Part shown: positions 1-8,672 of the stretch, piece after piece
Numbering within the stretch: position 1 is the first letter of the stretch
Layout: every line of letters starts with the position of its first letter
NCBI RefSeq assembly: GCF_002218085.1
Contig: NZ_BDUC01000003.1
Coordinates: forward strand, 221,666-285,665
Direction: 5' to 3'
DNA: 64,000 bases
From: Tolypothrix sp. NIES-4075
GTDB taxonomy: Bacteria; Cyanobacteriota; Cyanobacteriia; Cyanobacteriales; Nostocaceae
Notes under the pieces: generated by a model
Database searches by the model: none
What the model was told of the DNA's origin: nothing
What the model saw: the letters and a program-made list of their open reading frames with translations, nothing else
Position numbers and translations under genes: made by a program

Positions 1-809
1 TCACTACGGTAGCCATCTGCATAAACACTTTGAGCAAAATCTATTCCTAATAAATCAAAATATTCAGCTATCTTCGGTGATGAAACTTCGCCAATTACCT
101 CGACAAATAGGGGATGGGGAGAGGGGGAGATGGGGAGAATGGGGGATGGGGGGAAAGAAGAATTATTGTCCTTGTCTCCTTGTCTTTTTGTCTCCTTGTC
201 TCCCACACCACGCTTCCCCAACTCCTCCACTCCCCCCCTCTCCCCCTCTTTCCGCGTTGTTACATAAATTTCTCGCAGCTGCCCTGCTTCTAAGGTAAAC
301 TGATGCACTGGCAACGCATCCACTAACTCATTAGAAAAAAAGCAGCCAGTGATTGATAATGGCGGTATATCCTCTAAATTGCACCAGCGTAAAGGAAAAT
401 CTTGCAAGCGTTGCTGTTGTTCTTGTCTTAAGGCGGGAGACTTCTCTACAATCACATACTCTAATGAGGCAAAAAAGTCAAGGTATTGCCGTTGTAAATA
501 GTTAAGAATATCTGCTGCTAATAATCCTTGACCTGCTCCCATTTCTACTAGAGTAAATGGTTTTGGTCGCCCTAAAATCTCCCACATTTGGACAAATTGT
601 TCAGCTAGCAACTCGCCAAAGTCACCACCAAGGTGAACGGAGGTGAAAAAATCACCTTGTTTTCCCAGGTTCACTGCTTTGGTGGAATAATAGCCATGTT
701 CTGGATGATACAGCGCTATGTCCATATATTCGGCAAAAGTAATTCGCCGTTGGGGACTTGAGGCAATGCGCGAGCTGATAATTTTACACAACGTTGGATT
801 AGAATCCAT
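1..809 (-). CDS. MidA-type SAM-dependent methyltransferase, 3' end outside window
   Basis: An open frame runs from an ATG at 809 down to the window edge with no stop, so the C-terminus is missing. The N-terminal part reads like the MidA/DUF185 family: an ITFAEYMDIALYHPEHGYY stretch, a GDFFTSV motif, then the SAM-binding VEMGAGQGLLAADIL and later FFSNELVDALP. Family members (mitochondrial NDUFAF7 and bacterial MidA) are protein arginine methyltransferases, known for complex I assembly in eukaryotes; the bacterial substrate is uncertain. About 48 residues rich in E/G/K and then S/P, encoded by intergenic-type repeat DNA (about 108-256), interrupt the frame without breaking it. It is the last visible gene of a minus-strand run with the coiled-coil gene 50 bp upstream. 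Confidence 0.8.
   Translation of the reverse strand, partial: MDSNPTLCKIISSRIASSPQRRITFAEYMDIALYHPEHGYYSTKAVNLGKQGDFFTSVHLGGDFGELLAEQFVQMWEILGRPKPFTLVEMGAGQGLLAADILNYLQRQYLDFFASLEYVIVEKSPALRQEQQQRLQDFPLRWCNLEDIPPLSITGCFFSNELVDALPVHQFTLEAGQLREIYVTTRKEGERGGVEELGKRGVGDKETKRQGDKDNNSSFPPSPILPISPSPHPLFVEVIGEVSSPKIAEYFDLLGIDFAQSVYADGYRS
108..256 (-). repeat. Low-complexity GGGGAG/GGAGACAA repeat inside the MidA frame
   Basis: On the minus strand this is a purine-rich GAGGGGG stretch, then GGAGACAA units, then a pyrimidine-rich CCCCATTCTCCCC stretch. The same words occur in intergenic DNA at 15190-15285, 23780-23830, 42200-42240 and 60540-60630. Here the stretch keeps the reading frame of the methyltransferase open. 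Confidence 0.75.
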
Positions 810-830
810 ACTGGGGTTTGGGGATTAATT

Positions 831-854
831 GAGCGATGAATCGCTCACTACGTA
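831..854. repeat. REP-like palindrome after the coiled-coil gene
   Basis: GAGCGATGAATCGCTC followed by ACTACGTA forms a short hairpin of the same design as the REP elements around 38.6-39.5 kb. It lies in the 49-bp gap between two minus-strand genes. Confidence 0.5.
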
Positions 855-858
855 GTAT

Positions 859-2370
859 CTATTTTTTCTTGGGATAAAAATTCGGGAGTTCAACAGATGC
901 TAATGATTTTCGCTTTTTGGGTGGACGCTGGGGATAAACCACCGGTGAGGGGGAGTTGGTATCGGCGGTGTAGTCTGTTAATGGTTCTTGGTCAAAATTA
1001 TTTGCCTGTGATTCTAACGGATTAAATGGTGTCCCTTGTGACCAGTAATCTTCTGGTTCTTCAGCCGTCGTTTCGGTGAAGGGTAAATTGGATGACATGG
1101 GTGATGCATCCCGAAGCGGAGAATGTCTTTCGCCAAAGGCATCTTGGGAATTTATTGGTTTTTCATCGTTTGAAATAGGTGTGGCGATCGCTTCCCATAT
1201 CGGCGGAATCGGCTGAGTTTTTTCTGTATCTTTTTTATCAGCTGGTTTTGCCGCGAAAAACATTTGGATGACATCATCCAGCTGCTCGTCTATATTATTT
1301 GATGAACGTGTGGTGTGGGGTGCGATTGGTTCATCATCAATTAGGTGCGATTCCGGCTCGGTGTAAGCGTCGATGGTTGCTGGTTGTGAAGTTGAGAATT
1401 CCCAGGTAGATGAAGTAGAATCAAATCGTTCGCTTGTGTCTGGTGGGCGTGATAATAAAGATTCTCCCGACGGATAATTTAGCTCATTAGTCAAAGAATC
1501 TATTTGTGCCGACCAAGGTTTAATCGGCTCGGCGTTAGAGAATGAAGACGAAGCTTGTTTAGAGTTTCTTGGTTGGCAGATGTTGATGTCGTCTGACTTA
1601 TTGGCGCTATCATCATTTGAATCATAGCTGGGGACAGGGTTTTCCAGACACTTTTCCAAAGCTGCTTTAAATTGCAGAGTTTGCCGCTGTTGTCGCATTA
1701 ACCGACTGCGTAACTCTCGACAAGTAGTTTCTGATTGTAATATCTGGTGAGACTGTTCGTTGTAGCTAGTTTGAATTTTGGCACATTCCCGCTCTAACTG
1801 GGCAAGCCGTTGTTGGCTAATTTCTAGCTGTGATTTATAATTTTCGATTAAACTTTCCTGACGTTGAACTGTTTGGACAGCCGTTTCTAACTGTTGGAAT
1901 AAAGACTTTATTTGCTCACCTGCTGCGGATAGTTCCTGAGTTTGTTGCCCAAGCATCGATTCGGCAACGCTTGAGCGCTTTTTCTGCCACTGCAATGCTT
2001 TTTCTGACTCAGATAAGTCAGCTTTTAACACCTCCACCTGTTCATACAAGTTGGTGTTAGCCCTTTGCAGTTCTTCATTCAATTCCAGCAGCTTCTTGAA
2101 TTCGTCATCAATAAGTGCTTGTTTTTCGCTGTCAGGTTCTGCCACCCAATCTTGCGACGGTGCCGATGCTACAGAGTCCGAGGCTTGGCTGGCTTTGGCT
2201 TCGGGTAACTTGTCTTCTGCTGGCATCAAAAGTGGCAATTTCATGATTGCCATGTTGTTATTAGGCAAAACTGAATAAAAGGGACAATTCCCCGGATCTG
2301 ATTGTGGCGAATTTGTCAAATTTTCTGGTTCAAAAAAAGTATCGTTATCTATGTTGTCCGCTTGATTCAT
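859..2370 (-). CDS. Coiled-coil protein with disordered flanks, function unknown
   Basis: I do not recognise a named family. The 503-residue product has a polar N-terminus, a long Q/E/L-rich heptad region at about residues 85-245 that should form a coiled coil, and a disordered S/T/D/E/P-rich C-terminal half. It ends in a basic tail (KKRKSLASVELPNFYPKKK). No signal peptide or membrane segment is visible, so it is probably cytoplasmic. The layout suggests a structural or scaffold role, but that is inference. The ATG at 2370 is the first start after the upstream non-coding stretch. Confidence 0.7.
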   Translation of the reverse strand: MNQADNIDNDTFFEPENLTNSPQSDPGNCPFYSVLPNNNMAIMKLPLLMPAEDKLPEAKASQASDSVASAPSQDWVAEPDSEKQALIDDEFKKLLELNEELQRANTNLYEQVEVLKADLSESEKALQWQKKRSSVAESMLGQQTQELSAAGEQIKSLFQQLETAVQTVQRQESLIENYKSQLEISQQRLAQLERECAKIQTSYNEQSHQILQSETTCRELRSRLMRQQRQTLQFKAALEKCLENPVPSYDSNDDSANKSDDINICQPRNSKQASSSFSNAEPIKPWSAQIDSLTNELNYPSGESLLSRPPDTSERFDSTSSTWEFSTSQPATIDAYTEPESHLIDDEPIAPHTTRSSNNIDEQLDDVIQMFFAAKPADKKDTEKTQPIPPIWEAIATPISNDEKPINSQDAFGERHSPLRDASPMSSNLPFTETTAEEPEDYWSQGTPFNPLESQANNFDQEPLTDYTADTNSPSPVVYPQRPPKKRKSLASVELPNFYPKKK

Positions 2371-2412
2371 TACTCTCCACCACCCAGCAGCTTCAAACTT
2401 TTCAGCACTGAC

Positions 2413-2438
2413 ACAGTATAATCACTCATCTATACTGT
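2413..2438. promoter_or_regulatory. Inverted repeat upstream of the coiled-coil gene
   Basis: ACAGTATA and TATACTGT form a perfect 8-bp inverted repeat separated by 10 bp, about 43 bp upstream of the start at 2370. On the minus strand the inner arm contains TATACT, a plausible -10 element, so this could be an operator overlapping a promoter. Apart from this and the palindrome at 2657-2686, I see nothing else in the 317-bp gap 2371-2687. Confidence 0.3.
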
Positions 2439-2656
2439 CTGATCCAAGTCTACTTTAGAAGACAAGTGCAGCTCTTTCAAATACGAGCCATTTGTCATGA
2501 ATCCGTGTTATTTATTTTCCCGTATGAGGGCGCTGATGACTTTATAACATTTTGAATTAGAGATGGGAAATTATTAATAATTGCAGCTTGTAAAGATAGG
2601 CAGGATACCTGTTCAGTGCGGCAATTAAACAAAATCCTATTATTAAGAATATTTAA

Positions 2657-2686
2657 GTAGAGACGTTCCCCCCAAAACGTCTCTAC
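2657..2686. repeat. GTAGAGACG palindrome at a gene end
   Basis: GTAGAGACGT and ACGTCTCTAC are 10-bp perfect arms around a 10-nt centre. The element ends one base before the stop codon of the minus-strand gene at 2688, so it could act as a hairpin terminator. Relatives occur at 9340, 9410, 15131, 34861, 36077, 36192, 47353 and 58289. Confidence 0.7.
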
Positions 2687-2687
2687 G

Positions 2688-4241
2688 TCAGGGTAGCCAA
2701 CTGGGGTGAAATCCAGTTAAGGGAAGTTGTTCTGGTTTGATTTGGGCAGTTGTTCCGGTGTCGGTGATCGGTAACAGAGGCATTAACCATAAACTACTAG
2801 TAGCGATCGCTTCTCCGTCATCGCTTCTCAAAGTGTTTCCCGGTGATGGGGGAGTGTTCGGATCTTGAGGTACTACTTGGTCAAATAACAATCCTAAACC
2901 ATCCGGTGCTAAACTCATTTCGACATTTCGTTGAGCGGGGGGTAACACTAGCAGTGGTTTTTGTTGCGCCGTTTTTATGTCAATTGCAACTAAATATGGC
3001 TGTTCTTGATATACTTCTCCTCCTTGTAATAGCTGTGTTACCAAGCAATATAAAGTGGGTGAGGCACTATCAAACTGACACTGAACAATTGAGCCTGTAG
3101 TTTTTAATAGCAGTTTGTTGACACCTTGATTTGTGACTAAAAATAAATCTCGCGTGTAATCTGTATTAAACTTGACCATTGCCGCTTGGGAACCGTCTTT
3201 AGAGAAAGCCTGCACCAAGCCAAATTGTGGGAAAAAAGCTAGGGGTTTACTACCATCAGTTTTTAGAGGTAAAATCGCTGTTCCCTCTCCTTGGGCAATT
3301 GCTACAGCTTGACTATCTGGGGTGATCGTAAAATCTCCCCCTGGCGGACTTTGCAAGCGCTTCAGGTTTGGTTTTTCTCCAGATTTAGTGTTTGCTGGCA
3401 TAAACCACAGCCCAAAGTCACCAGGACTTGCTTTATTTCCTCGCTGAATGGCAATTGTTTGTCCATCCTGAGATATGTCAAATTTTAAGTTTTGATAGTC
3501 TTTATTATCTAATATTAGGTCAACTTTACCTGCTGGTTCAGCTTGTTTTTTCGGTTGTAAAGAGATGCCTGTGGTTACTGTATATAACTGCGCCGAAAGT
3601 AAGTCTTGACTTGATGATGTGCGAGCAGAAAATATAATTTTGTCTCCTTCTGGAAATGGCTTATAGTCCATCACTACCAAATCTTTTGGAGTCAATATTT
3701 TGTTTTGGTCTTGAGTCAAGTTATAAAGAACTAATCGTCCCTTTTCTTCTTTGTCTGCTCCTATATAAAGCATGACGCGATCGCGTGTGCGAAAGTTACC
3801 TATAAAAGGTGCGTTTGTCCGTTTTGTTCGTTCTTTTTCCGCAAACTTATCTTTTGCACCTTGTAACTGCACCTTATAAGTTGTACCATAAGGCGCTGGT
3901 GTCAAAAGCGTATAAAACATTTTCCGCCCTGCCCAACTAAATTTACCTGCTAGGGGAGGGTCAATTTTCAAGTTTTCCTCAACGCTTTTTGTGTCCATTG
4001 GACGACTAAAAGAAAGGGCAAAACGGTTATATTCTGCCCCAATTTTTTGATTTTTCCAATTGGAATTGGTTATGGATAAATCTTTAGTCTCACTTTCTTG
4101 ATGTTGCCAGGTAAAGTCTCGCACACGAGATGTTACCACGTCACCTTGCAATATCATTACTCCTATCACGAAACAGAGTAGGAGCATTAGGGCGATCGCC
4201 GCACGATCTAACGGTTGGATAGAGGCTTTAAAATTGGTCAT
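2688..4241 (-). CDS. Membrane-anchored Ig-like plus beta-propeller protein
   Basis: The 517-residue product starts with an N-terminal hydrophobic segment (about residues 13-31) that should anchor it or direct it outward. Residues about 65-150 contain FSRPMDTKSVEENLKIDPP, typical of an SbsA/Big_5-type Ig-like domain. The rest has repeated strands with phrases such as ISQDGQTIAIQRG and ITPDSQAVAIAQG, typical of WD40-like/TolB-type propeller blades. It probably sits on the periplasmic side as a binding or envelope protein; no catalytic residues are evident. It is followed upstream by a 165-bp repeat-rich gap. Confidence 0.7.
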   Translation of the reverse strand: MTNFKASIQPLDRAAIALMLLLCFVIGVMILQGDVVTSRVRDFTWQHQESETKDLSITNSNWKNQKIGAEYNRFALSFSRPMDTKSVEENLKIDPPLAGKFSWAGRKMFYTLLTPAPYGTTYKVQLQGAKDKFAEKERTKRTNAPFIGNFRTRDRVMLYIGADKEEKGRLVLYNLTQDQNKILTPKDLVVMDYKPFPEGDKIIFSARTSSSQDLLSAQLYTVTTGISLQPKKQAEPAGKVDLILDNKDYQNLKFDISQDGQTIAIQRGNKASPGDFGLWFMPANTKSGEKPNLKRLQSPPGGDFTITPDSQAVAIAQGEGTAILPLKTDGSKPLAFFPQFGLVQAFSKDGSQAAMVKFNTDYTRDLFLVTNQGVNKLLLKTTGSIVQCQFDSASPTLYCLVTQLLQGGEVYQEQPYLVAIDIKTAQQKPLLVLPPAQRNVEMSLAPDGLGLLFDQVVPQDPNTPPSPGNTLRSDDGEAIATSSLWLMPLLPITDTGTTAQIKPEQLPLTGFHPSWLP

Positions 4242-4244
4242 TGG

Positions 4245-4400
4245 TCATTGGATAATAGATAGTGGATAGTTGTTAGTAGATAATGGATAGTGGATAGTGG
4301 GTAGTGGATAGTAGATAGTAATTAGCAACTCACAACTCACAACTCACAACTCACAACTAACTATTAACTCACAACTCATAACTAACAGCAAACCACCAAC
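4245..4400. repeat. Short tandem repeats GATAGTG and ACTCACA
   Basis: Runs of GATAGTGGATAGT-like units are followed by five tandem ACTCACA-type 7-mers and AACTAAT words. These are short tandemly repeated repetitive sequences of the kind common between genes in filamentous cyanobacteria. Confidence 0.7.
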
Positions 4401-4406
4401 AAATAA

Positions 4407-5177
4407 CTAATAACTATACGGGTCTTTTGGTTGGGGAATTTTTTTAATGGAACTGGCAGCGATGGTGAGTTGGCGTTTGCCGGACAGTGTTTCTGTTGCC
4501 ATTTGTCCTTCTACTTCTAGCCAGGTATCAGGTGTGTATTGTTCACTATTTGGAGTTAATTTGACGGGTAATCCTACAGGATAAGCGTCTGCGGCACAGC
4601 AAGTCAGAACAAATTTCCCCAAGAACAAATAATCTTTTTGTAAAGAAGCCGGGTGAATCACAAATCCTTGCACTTTGACTTTTTGTCCCGAATATCTATC
4701 TGGCTCTGGATAAACATTGAGTTCGCGTACCCAGTCTACAAGCGATCGCTGTTCTGGCAAAATAGAAGCACGAAATGCTTGGGGTTTGATGCGGGCTGTT
4801 CCCAATAAATCACTGACATCGCGTTGCAGTGCTTGATCGCTAGCAAAGACTCGCGGTGTAAAAATTAATCCAATAATTGCCGCTGTTAATACCAAAGCAC
4901 TACCCCAACCAGGGGGAAAGAAATTTATATGCTCGGCAGTGGGTATAATATCACGCCGTCGTCGCCGCCACAGTTCTTGCGCTCTGAAAAAAGCGACAAT
5001 AAGCAAGCTGATACCGCTGGCGATCGCTAACCAAAAATAATTCGGATGAATTAACAAATTTAGCTTGCCAGTCAGCCAGTATTTCAACAATAAAATTCCC
5101 CAAGCTGCAATTGCTATAACATCCAGCCAAGGAAGTAACAAATTTGTTTTTTTAGGTTTTCGATTTTGGGTGGTCAT
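4407..5177 (-). CDS. TIGR03943/DUF1980 (YcgQ-like) membrane protein
   Basis: The 256-residue product has several N-terminal hydrophobic segments (about residues 13-30, 42-62, 91-108). The soluble C-terminal domain carries the family-typical FVLTCCAADAYPVGLPVKL segment and ends with an OB-like strand region. Proteins of this type are nearly always encoded beside a YraQ/DUF318 permease, and that gene lies directly upstream here (5382-6437). The pair is thought to form a membrane transport or metal-handling complex; the substrate is not shown by the sequence. Confidence 0.8.
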   Translation of the reverse strand: MTTQNRKPKKTNLLLPWLDVIAIAAWGILLLKYWLTGKLNLLIHPNYFWLAIASGISLLIVAFFRAQELWRRRRRDIIPTAEHINFFPPGWGSALVLTAAIIGLIFTPRVFASDQALQRDVSDLLGTARIKPQAFRASILPEQRSLVDWVRELNVYPEPDRYSGQKVKVQGFVIHPASLQKDYLFLGKFVLTCCAADAYPVGLPVKLTPNSEQYTPDTWLEVEGQMATETLSGKRQLTIAASSIKKIPQPKDPYSY

Positions 5178-5179
5178 TA

Positions 5180-5360
5180 GTAATAGGTTAGGGGTTAGTG
5201 GTTAGTGGTTAGTGGTGAGCCAGTGCGCTATCGCGCTCTGCCGACTTGAAGCAACTGGCTCTTTCGTTGGGTTAGTTGTTAATTGTTAATTGTTAGTTGT
5301 GAAAAATTACTTTTAACTATTATCCACTATCCACTATCTACTAACCACCAACCACTATCA
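5180..5360. repeat. TTAGTGG / TTGTTAA short tandem repeats
   Basis: GGTTAGTGGTTAGT, AATTGTTAATTGTTAG and CTATCCACTATCTACTA words fill the 204-bp gap between the DUF1980 gene and the permease gene. A GTGAGCCAGTGCGCT motif at about 5216 recurs at 27281 and 48577. Confidence 0.6.
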
Positions 5361-5381
5361 ACTTAACAACTATCAAATTTA

Positions 5382-6437
5382 TTAAATTACGTGCAAATTG
5401 ATGAAAAGTGTAAGTAAAAATGTCAATAGCCCTGCCAAGCCAAATAAGTAAAATACAGTTCGTGGCTTGAAAATTGTCAACATCAAACCAACGCCTTTAA
5501 TGTCAATCATCGGACCATATACGAGGAATGCTAATAAAGAACCACTGGTAAATGTGGAGGCAAAAGACAGGGCAAAGAATGAATCGACTGTGGAACAAAT
5601 TGACACAACAGTCGCTAATATCAGCATGGTAGCGATCGAGCTAACAGGACCCGCACCCAGACTGAGTATTAAGTCACGGGGGGCTAACACTTGAATAGTT
5701 GCGGCGATCGCACTGCCGATAACCATGACTGCGCCTAATTCTCGCAATTCTTGGACGGTATTATCTAGCAATAGCCGCAGTTTATCTTTTAGCGGTTTTA
5801 GGGGTGTAGAAGTTGGCTCAGTCGTCTGCATTAAATTATTATCTATCTTAATGCTTGAACCGGCTTTTCCTCCTAAAAAATAAGTCCCTGACTGTAATAA
5901 ACCAGAGGAAGTTGCTTCTTTTGCAAGCTTTGAACGATTAGTTCGCCGTTTCGGTTCCATTTTGCGTGGTGGGTTAAACTTCAGATAACGAGCGATCGCA
6001 GGTTGCAAAATCGGACTCAAATCCTTTTGAAAACTAAAGACAAACCCGATTATCGTGGCGATTAATAGCGAAAACACCACTCGTAAGACCACTATTTCTG
6101 GTTGATCTCGAAACGCTGTCCAAGTTGCCCAAATCACAATCGGGTTAACAGTTGGTGCTGCCAGCAAAAAACCAATTGCCACGGGTGTAGGCACTCCTTG
6201 CATCAGCAATCGCCGCGCTACCGGCACGTTGCCGCACTCACACACCGGAAACAAAAAGCCGATCATACTCCCGGCAAACGCCCCCAGCAGCGGATTTTTT
6301 GGCATTGCCGCCACCAATTTGCGCTCATCGACAAACAATAACAGCAAACTGGAGAACAATACCCCTAGCAGTAAAAACGGTATCGCCTCTACTAGCAGAC
6401 TAAGAAATAGGGTGAAACCATTGTTCAGTTGATTCAT
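5382..6437 (-). CDS. YraQ/ArsP-type permease (DUF318)
   Basis: The 351-residue product has about eight hydrophobic segments in two blocks separated by a basic, polar loop (about residues 155-220). The first block contains FPVCECGNVPVARRLL, the cysteine-containing signature of the YraQ/ArsP_1 permease family. The second half contains VVSICSTVDSFFALSFA and FLVYGPMIDIKGVGLML, the second signature. Some family members export organoarsenicals, but many cyanobacterial ones are uncharacterised. It likely works with the DUF1980 protein encoded downstream on the same strand. Confidence 0.85.
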   Translation of the reverse strand: MNQLNNGFTLFLSLLVEAIPFLLLGVLFSSLLLLFVDERKLVAAMPKNPLLGAFAGSMIGFLFPVCECGNVPVARRLLMQGVPTPVAIGFLLAAPTVNPIVIWATWTAFRDQPEIVVLRVVFSLLIATIIGFVFSFQKDLSPILQPAIARYLKFNPPRKMEPKRRTNRSKLAKEATSSGLLQSGTYFLGGKAGSSIKIDNNLMQTTEPTSTPLKPLKDKLRLLLDNTVQELRELGAVMVIGSAIAATIQVLAPRDLILSLGAGPVSSIATMLILATVVSICSTVDSFFALSFASTFTSGSLLAFLVYGPMIDIKGVGLMLTIFKPRTVFYLFGLAGLLTFLLTLFINLHVI

Positions 6438-6507
6438 GTGTGTCGCCGATCAAAGCGGTGTGAGTTTTCAGGTGATCCCCAGCCATTTTATCGAAATGGG
6501 GATCAAA

Positions 6508-6690
6508 ATGGGTAATGGGGAATGGGGAATGGGGAATAGGTAATGGGGAATGGGGAATGGGTAATGGGGAATGGGGAATGGGGAATGGGGAATGGGGAAT
6601 GGGAAAAAATACGTTACCAATTACCTTTTTCCCAATGCCCAATGCCGAATGCCCAATGCCCAATTCCCCATGCCCAATGCCCCATTACCT
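6508..6690. repeat. GGGGAAT heptamer array
   Basis: Fourteen or so tandem 7-bp units, mostly GGGGAAT with GGGTAAT variants, run from about 6508 to 6603. They are followed by a diverged complementary-sense region (CCCAATG units) to about 6690, so the locus could fold back on itself. Open frames here are by-products of the period and not genes. Confidence 0.8.
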
Positions 6691-7330
6691 ACCTAAGTCA
6701 GTTTATTTACAAGGTTATAGTTGTGCTAGATTGGTTGAGTTTCAAAATGGTTCCCATTCTAAGCGTAACTACCTAAAAGCATCATTTTTTATAATGCATC
6801 TTTAAACACTTACTGTCATTTGGCTAGATTGAGTGTTAAGTTAGACGTATTTTCATCAAAAATTCCCAGTTTTTAAACATAAGCGCGATTTTTTACTCTA
6901 CGCGATCGCCTCACTAGTCGAAAATATTTGCATCAATACCCTTTATAGTGAGCTATAGATTATAAAGTAAAAATTAAGAATCAGTCAAATAATTTTAGGT
7001 AGACGAGCGCAGACTCTCTACGTGCTACGCCGCACTGCTGCAATGCGATCGGCTATTCTCATCATCAAGGGGGCACATTGAACCGAGTCAGCAGCTTACG
7101 TCAAAAATTATTTCTCAGCATTTTCTCAGCAGATTTATCGTGTATTTTTAATATTAAGCTGAGAAATTAGTTTTATATTAAGTGACAAATACATCATTAA
7201 AAAACAAATAAATTAAATTTACCAAGTTCCTATAGGATAAAAAATTGGTTAACATTTCAGTTTTTGGTGATGGTAGCTTTCTTTATGCCCATTTTTTTAC
7301 TAATACACTCTCAGTGTTATCAAATTTACA
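6691..7330. other. Non-coding gap before the redox module
   Basis: This AT-rich gap of about 640 bp separates the minus-strand permease operon from the plus-strand redox module and should hold promoters for both directions. I could not place a promoter with confidence. Two HIP1-like GCGATCG sites are present and no gene is evident. Confidence 0.5.
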
Positions 7331-7945
7331 ATGAATAAGAACCTTTTGCGACGACGCCAGTTGCTTTATTACTTTGGGATTGGAGCTATGCTAAGTGGGT
7401 GTGGAAAACCAATCATTGACTTAGCTTCACAAAAAACTGATAGCTCTACTTCTTTAAATAATAATCCGAGCAACTCATCTCCAGCAACTGTTGTTGCGGC
7501 ACAGTCTTCAGATACTAAGGCTTTGCCAGAATTTCAGGGCATAAGTCAATGGCTGAATTCTGCCCCTTTAACGACTCAAGACTTGAAAGGAAAAGTTGTA
7601 TTAATTCACATTTGGACTTTTGCGTGCATCAATTGTCAGCGGACTATTCCTTATGTTGTTCGTTGGCATGAACAATATGCTAGTCAAGGACTCAAGGTGA
7701 TAGGAGTTCATACTCCTGAGTTTGGATACGAGCGGGATGTAAACAATGTCAAAAGAGCATTGAAACAACACAAAATTACTTATCCGGTTCCCATCGATAA
7801 CGATTATAAAACTTGGAAAGCCTATAACAACGAGTATTGGCCTCATCTATTTTTGGCAGATCGTCAGGGGTTCCTGCAATATGACCATATAGGGGAAGGA
7901 GCTTACGATAAAACTGAGCAGAAAATCCGTCAGTTATTAGGATAA
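7331..7945 (+). CDS. Thioredoxin-fold lipoprotein, DipZ/TlpA-like
   Basis: The 204-residue product has an arginine-rich N-terminus and a lipobox (MLSGC, Cys at about residue 24), so it is probably a lipoprotein on the periplasmic face. A thioredoxin-fold domain covers about residues 70-204, with the active site in WTFACINCQRTIPYV (CINC). This matches the redoxin domain of DipZ-type proteins, which reduce or shuttle disulfides. The stop lies five bases before the GTG of the CcdA-like gene, so the two are surely co-transcribed. The integral-membrane and thioredoxin parts, fused in DipZ, are separate here. Confidence 0.85.
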   Translation: MNKNLLRRRQLLYYFGIGAMLSGCGKPIIDLASQKTDSSTSLNNNPSNSSPATVVAAQSSDTKALPEFQGISQWLNSAPLTTQDLKGKVVLIHIWTFACINCQRTIPYVVRWHEQYASQGLKVIGVHTPEFGYERDVNNVKRALKQHKITYPVPIDNDYKTWKAYNNEYWPHLFLADRQGFLQYDHIGEGAYDKTEQKIRQLLG

Positions 7946-7950
7946 GGAAT

Positions 7951-8649
7951 GTGGCTATTTCTACTTTATCTACGGCGGGTTTGGCACTGCTGGGGGGATT
8001 TTTAACAGTAATGTCACCGTGTGTTCTACCTATTCTACCAGTGTTAGTGGGTCGATCGCTTCAGTCTCATAAATATGGTCCGGTGGCTTTGGTTGTAGGC
8101 TTGGTAAGTGGATTTGCTGTAGCCGGCAGTCTTTTGGGAGTGACGGCAAGCTGGTTGACTTTCTTATCTAGTGGGTTAAGAAATTTAGCGATTTTCCTGC
8201 TTTTATTCATGGGGATTCTCGCAATTTTTCCTAAGTGGAGTTACCGTTTATTCAGTTATATAAAAATAGGTAAAAGTACCAGAAAGCCTGGGCAGATAGG
8301 ATTAAAGGGAGAGTTTTGGCTGGGAACTCAACTAGGCTTGTTGTGGACGCCTTGTGCAGGACCTGTTTTAGGAAGTATTTTAGTTTTGGCGGCGGTTAAA
8401 CATCAAATTATAGATGCCTTTGTTTTGCTGGTTGTCTATGGAATAGGGGCAGCATTACCAATGATTGCACTGGCTTACGGAAGTCGTCGTTTGAGTGAAA
8501 AGCTGCTGAAGAAGATGCGATCGCATAGTATGATTTTGCAAAGAGTCGGCGGAGTCATAATCGCCGTTAGTGCGATCGCTATTCTCTTAGGTTGGGACGT
8601 ACAAGTGCAACTTTGGCTAGCTCCATTTTTTCCCCGTTTACCACTTTAA
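7951..8649 (+). CDS. CcdA/DsbD-type thiol-disulfide transmembrane protein
   Basis: The 232-residue product has six hydrophobic segments. The first contains TVMSPCVLPILPVLVG and the fourth GLLWTPCAGPVLGSIL, the paired proline-flanked cysteines of CcdA/DsbD. These cysteines carry electrons from cytoplasmic thioredoxin across the membrane, here presumably to the lipoprotein encoded just upstream. The start is GTG at 7951, preceded by AAGGAAT as a ribosome site; an overlapping ATG at 7949 is in another frame. Confidence 0.88.
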   Translation: MAISTLSTAGLALLGGFLTVMSPCVLPILPVLVGRSLQSHKYGPVALVVGLVSGFAVAGSLLGVTASWLTFLSSGLRNLAIFLLLFMGILAIFPKWSYRLFSYIKIGKSTRKPGQIGLKGEFWLGTQLGLLWTPCAGPVLGSILVLAAVKHQIIDAFVLLVVYGIGAALPMIALAYGSRRLSEKLLKKMRSHSMILQRVGGVIIAVSAIAILLGWDVQVQLWLAPFFPRLPL

Positions 8650-8672
8650 AATCTATTAAAAGAGAAAATACT

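Noticed and set aside
6400..6805. Several frames across the GGGGAAT array
   Set aside because: They consist of repeated MGNGEWG-like units from a heptamer repeat and not a protein.
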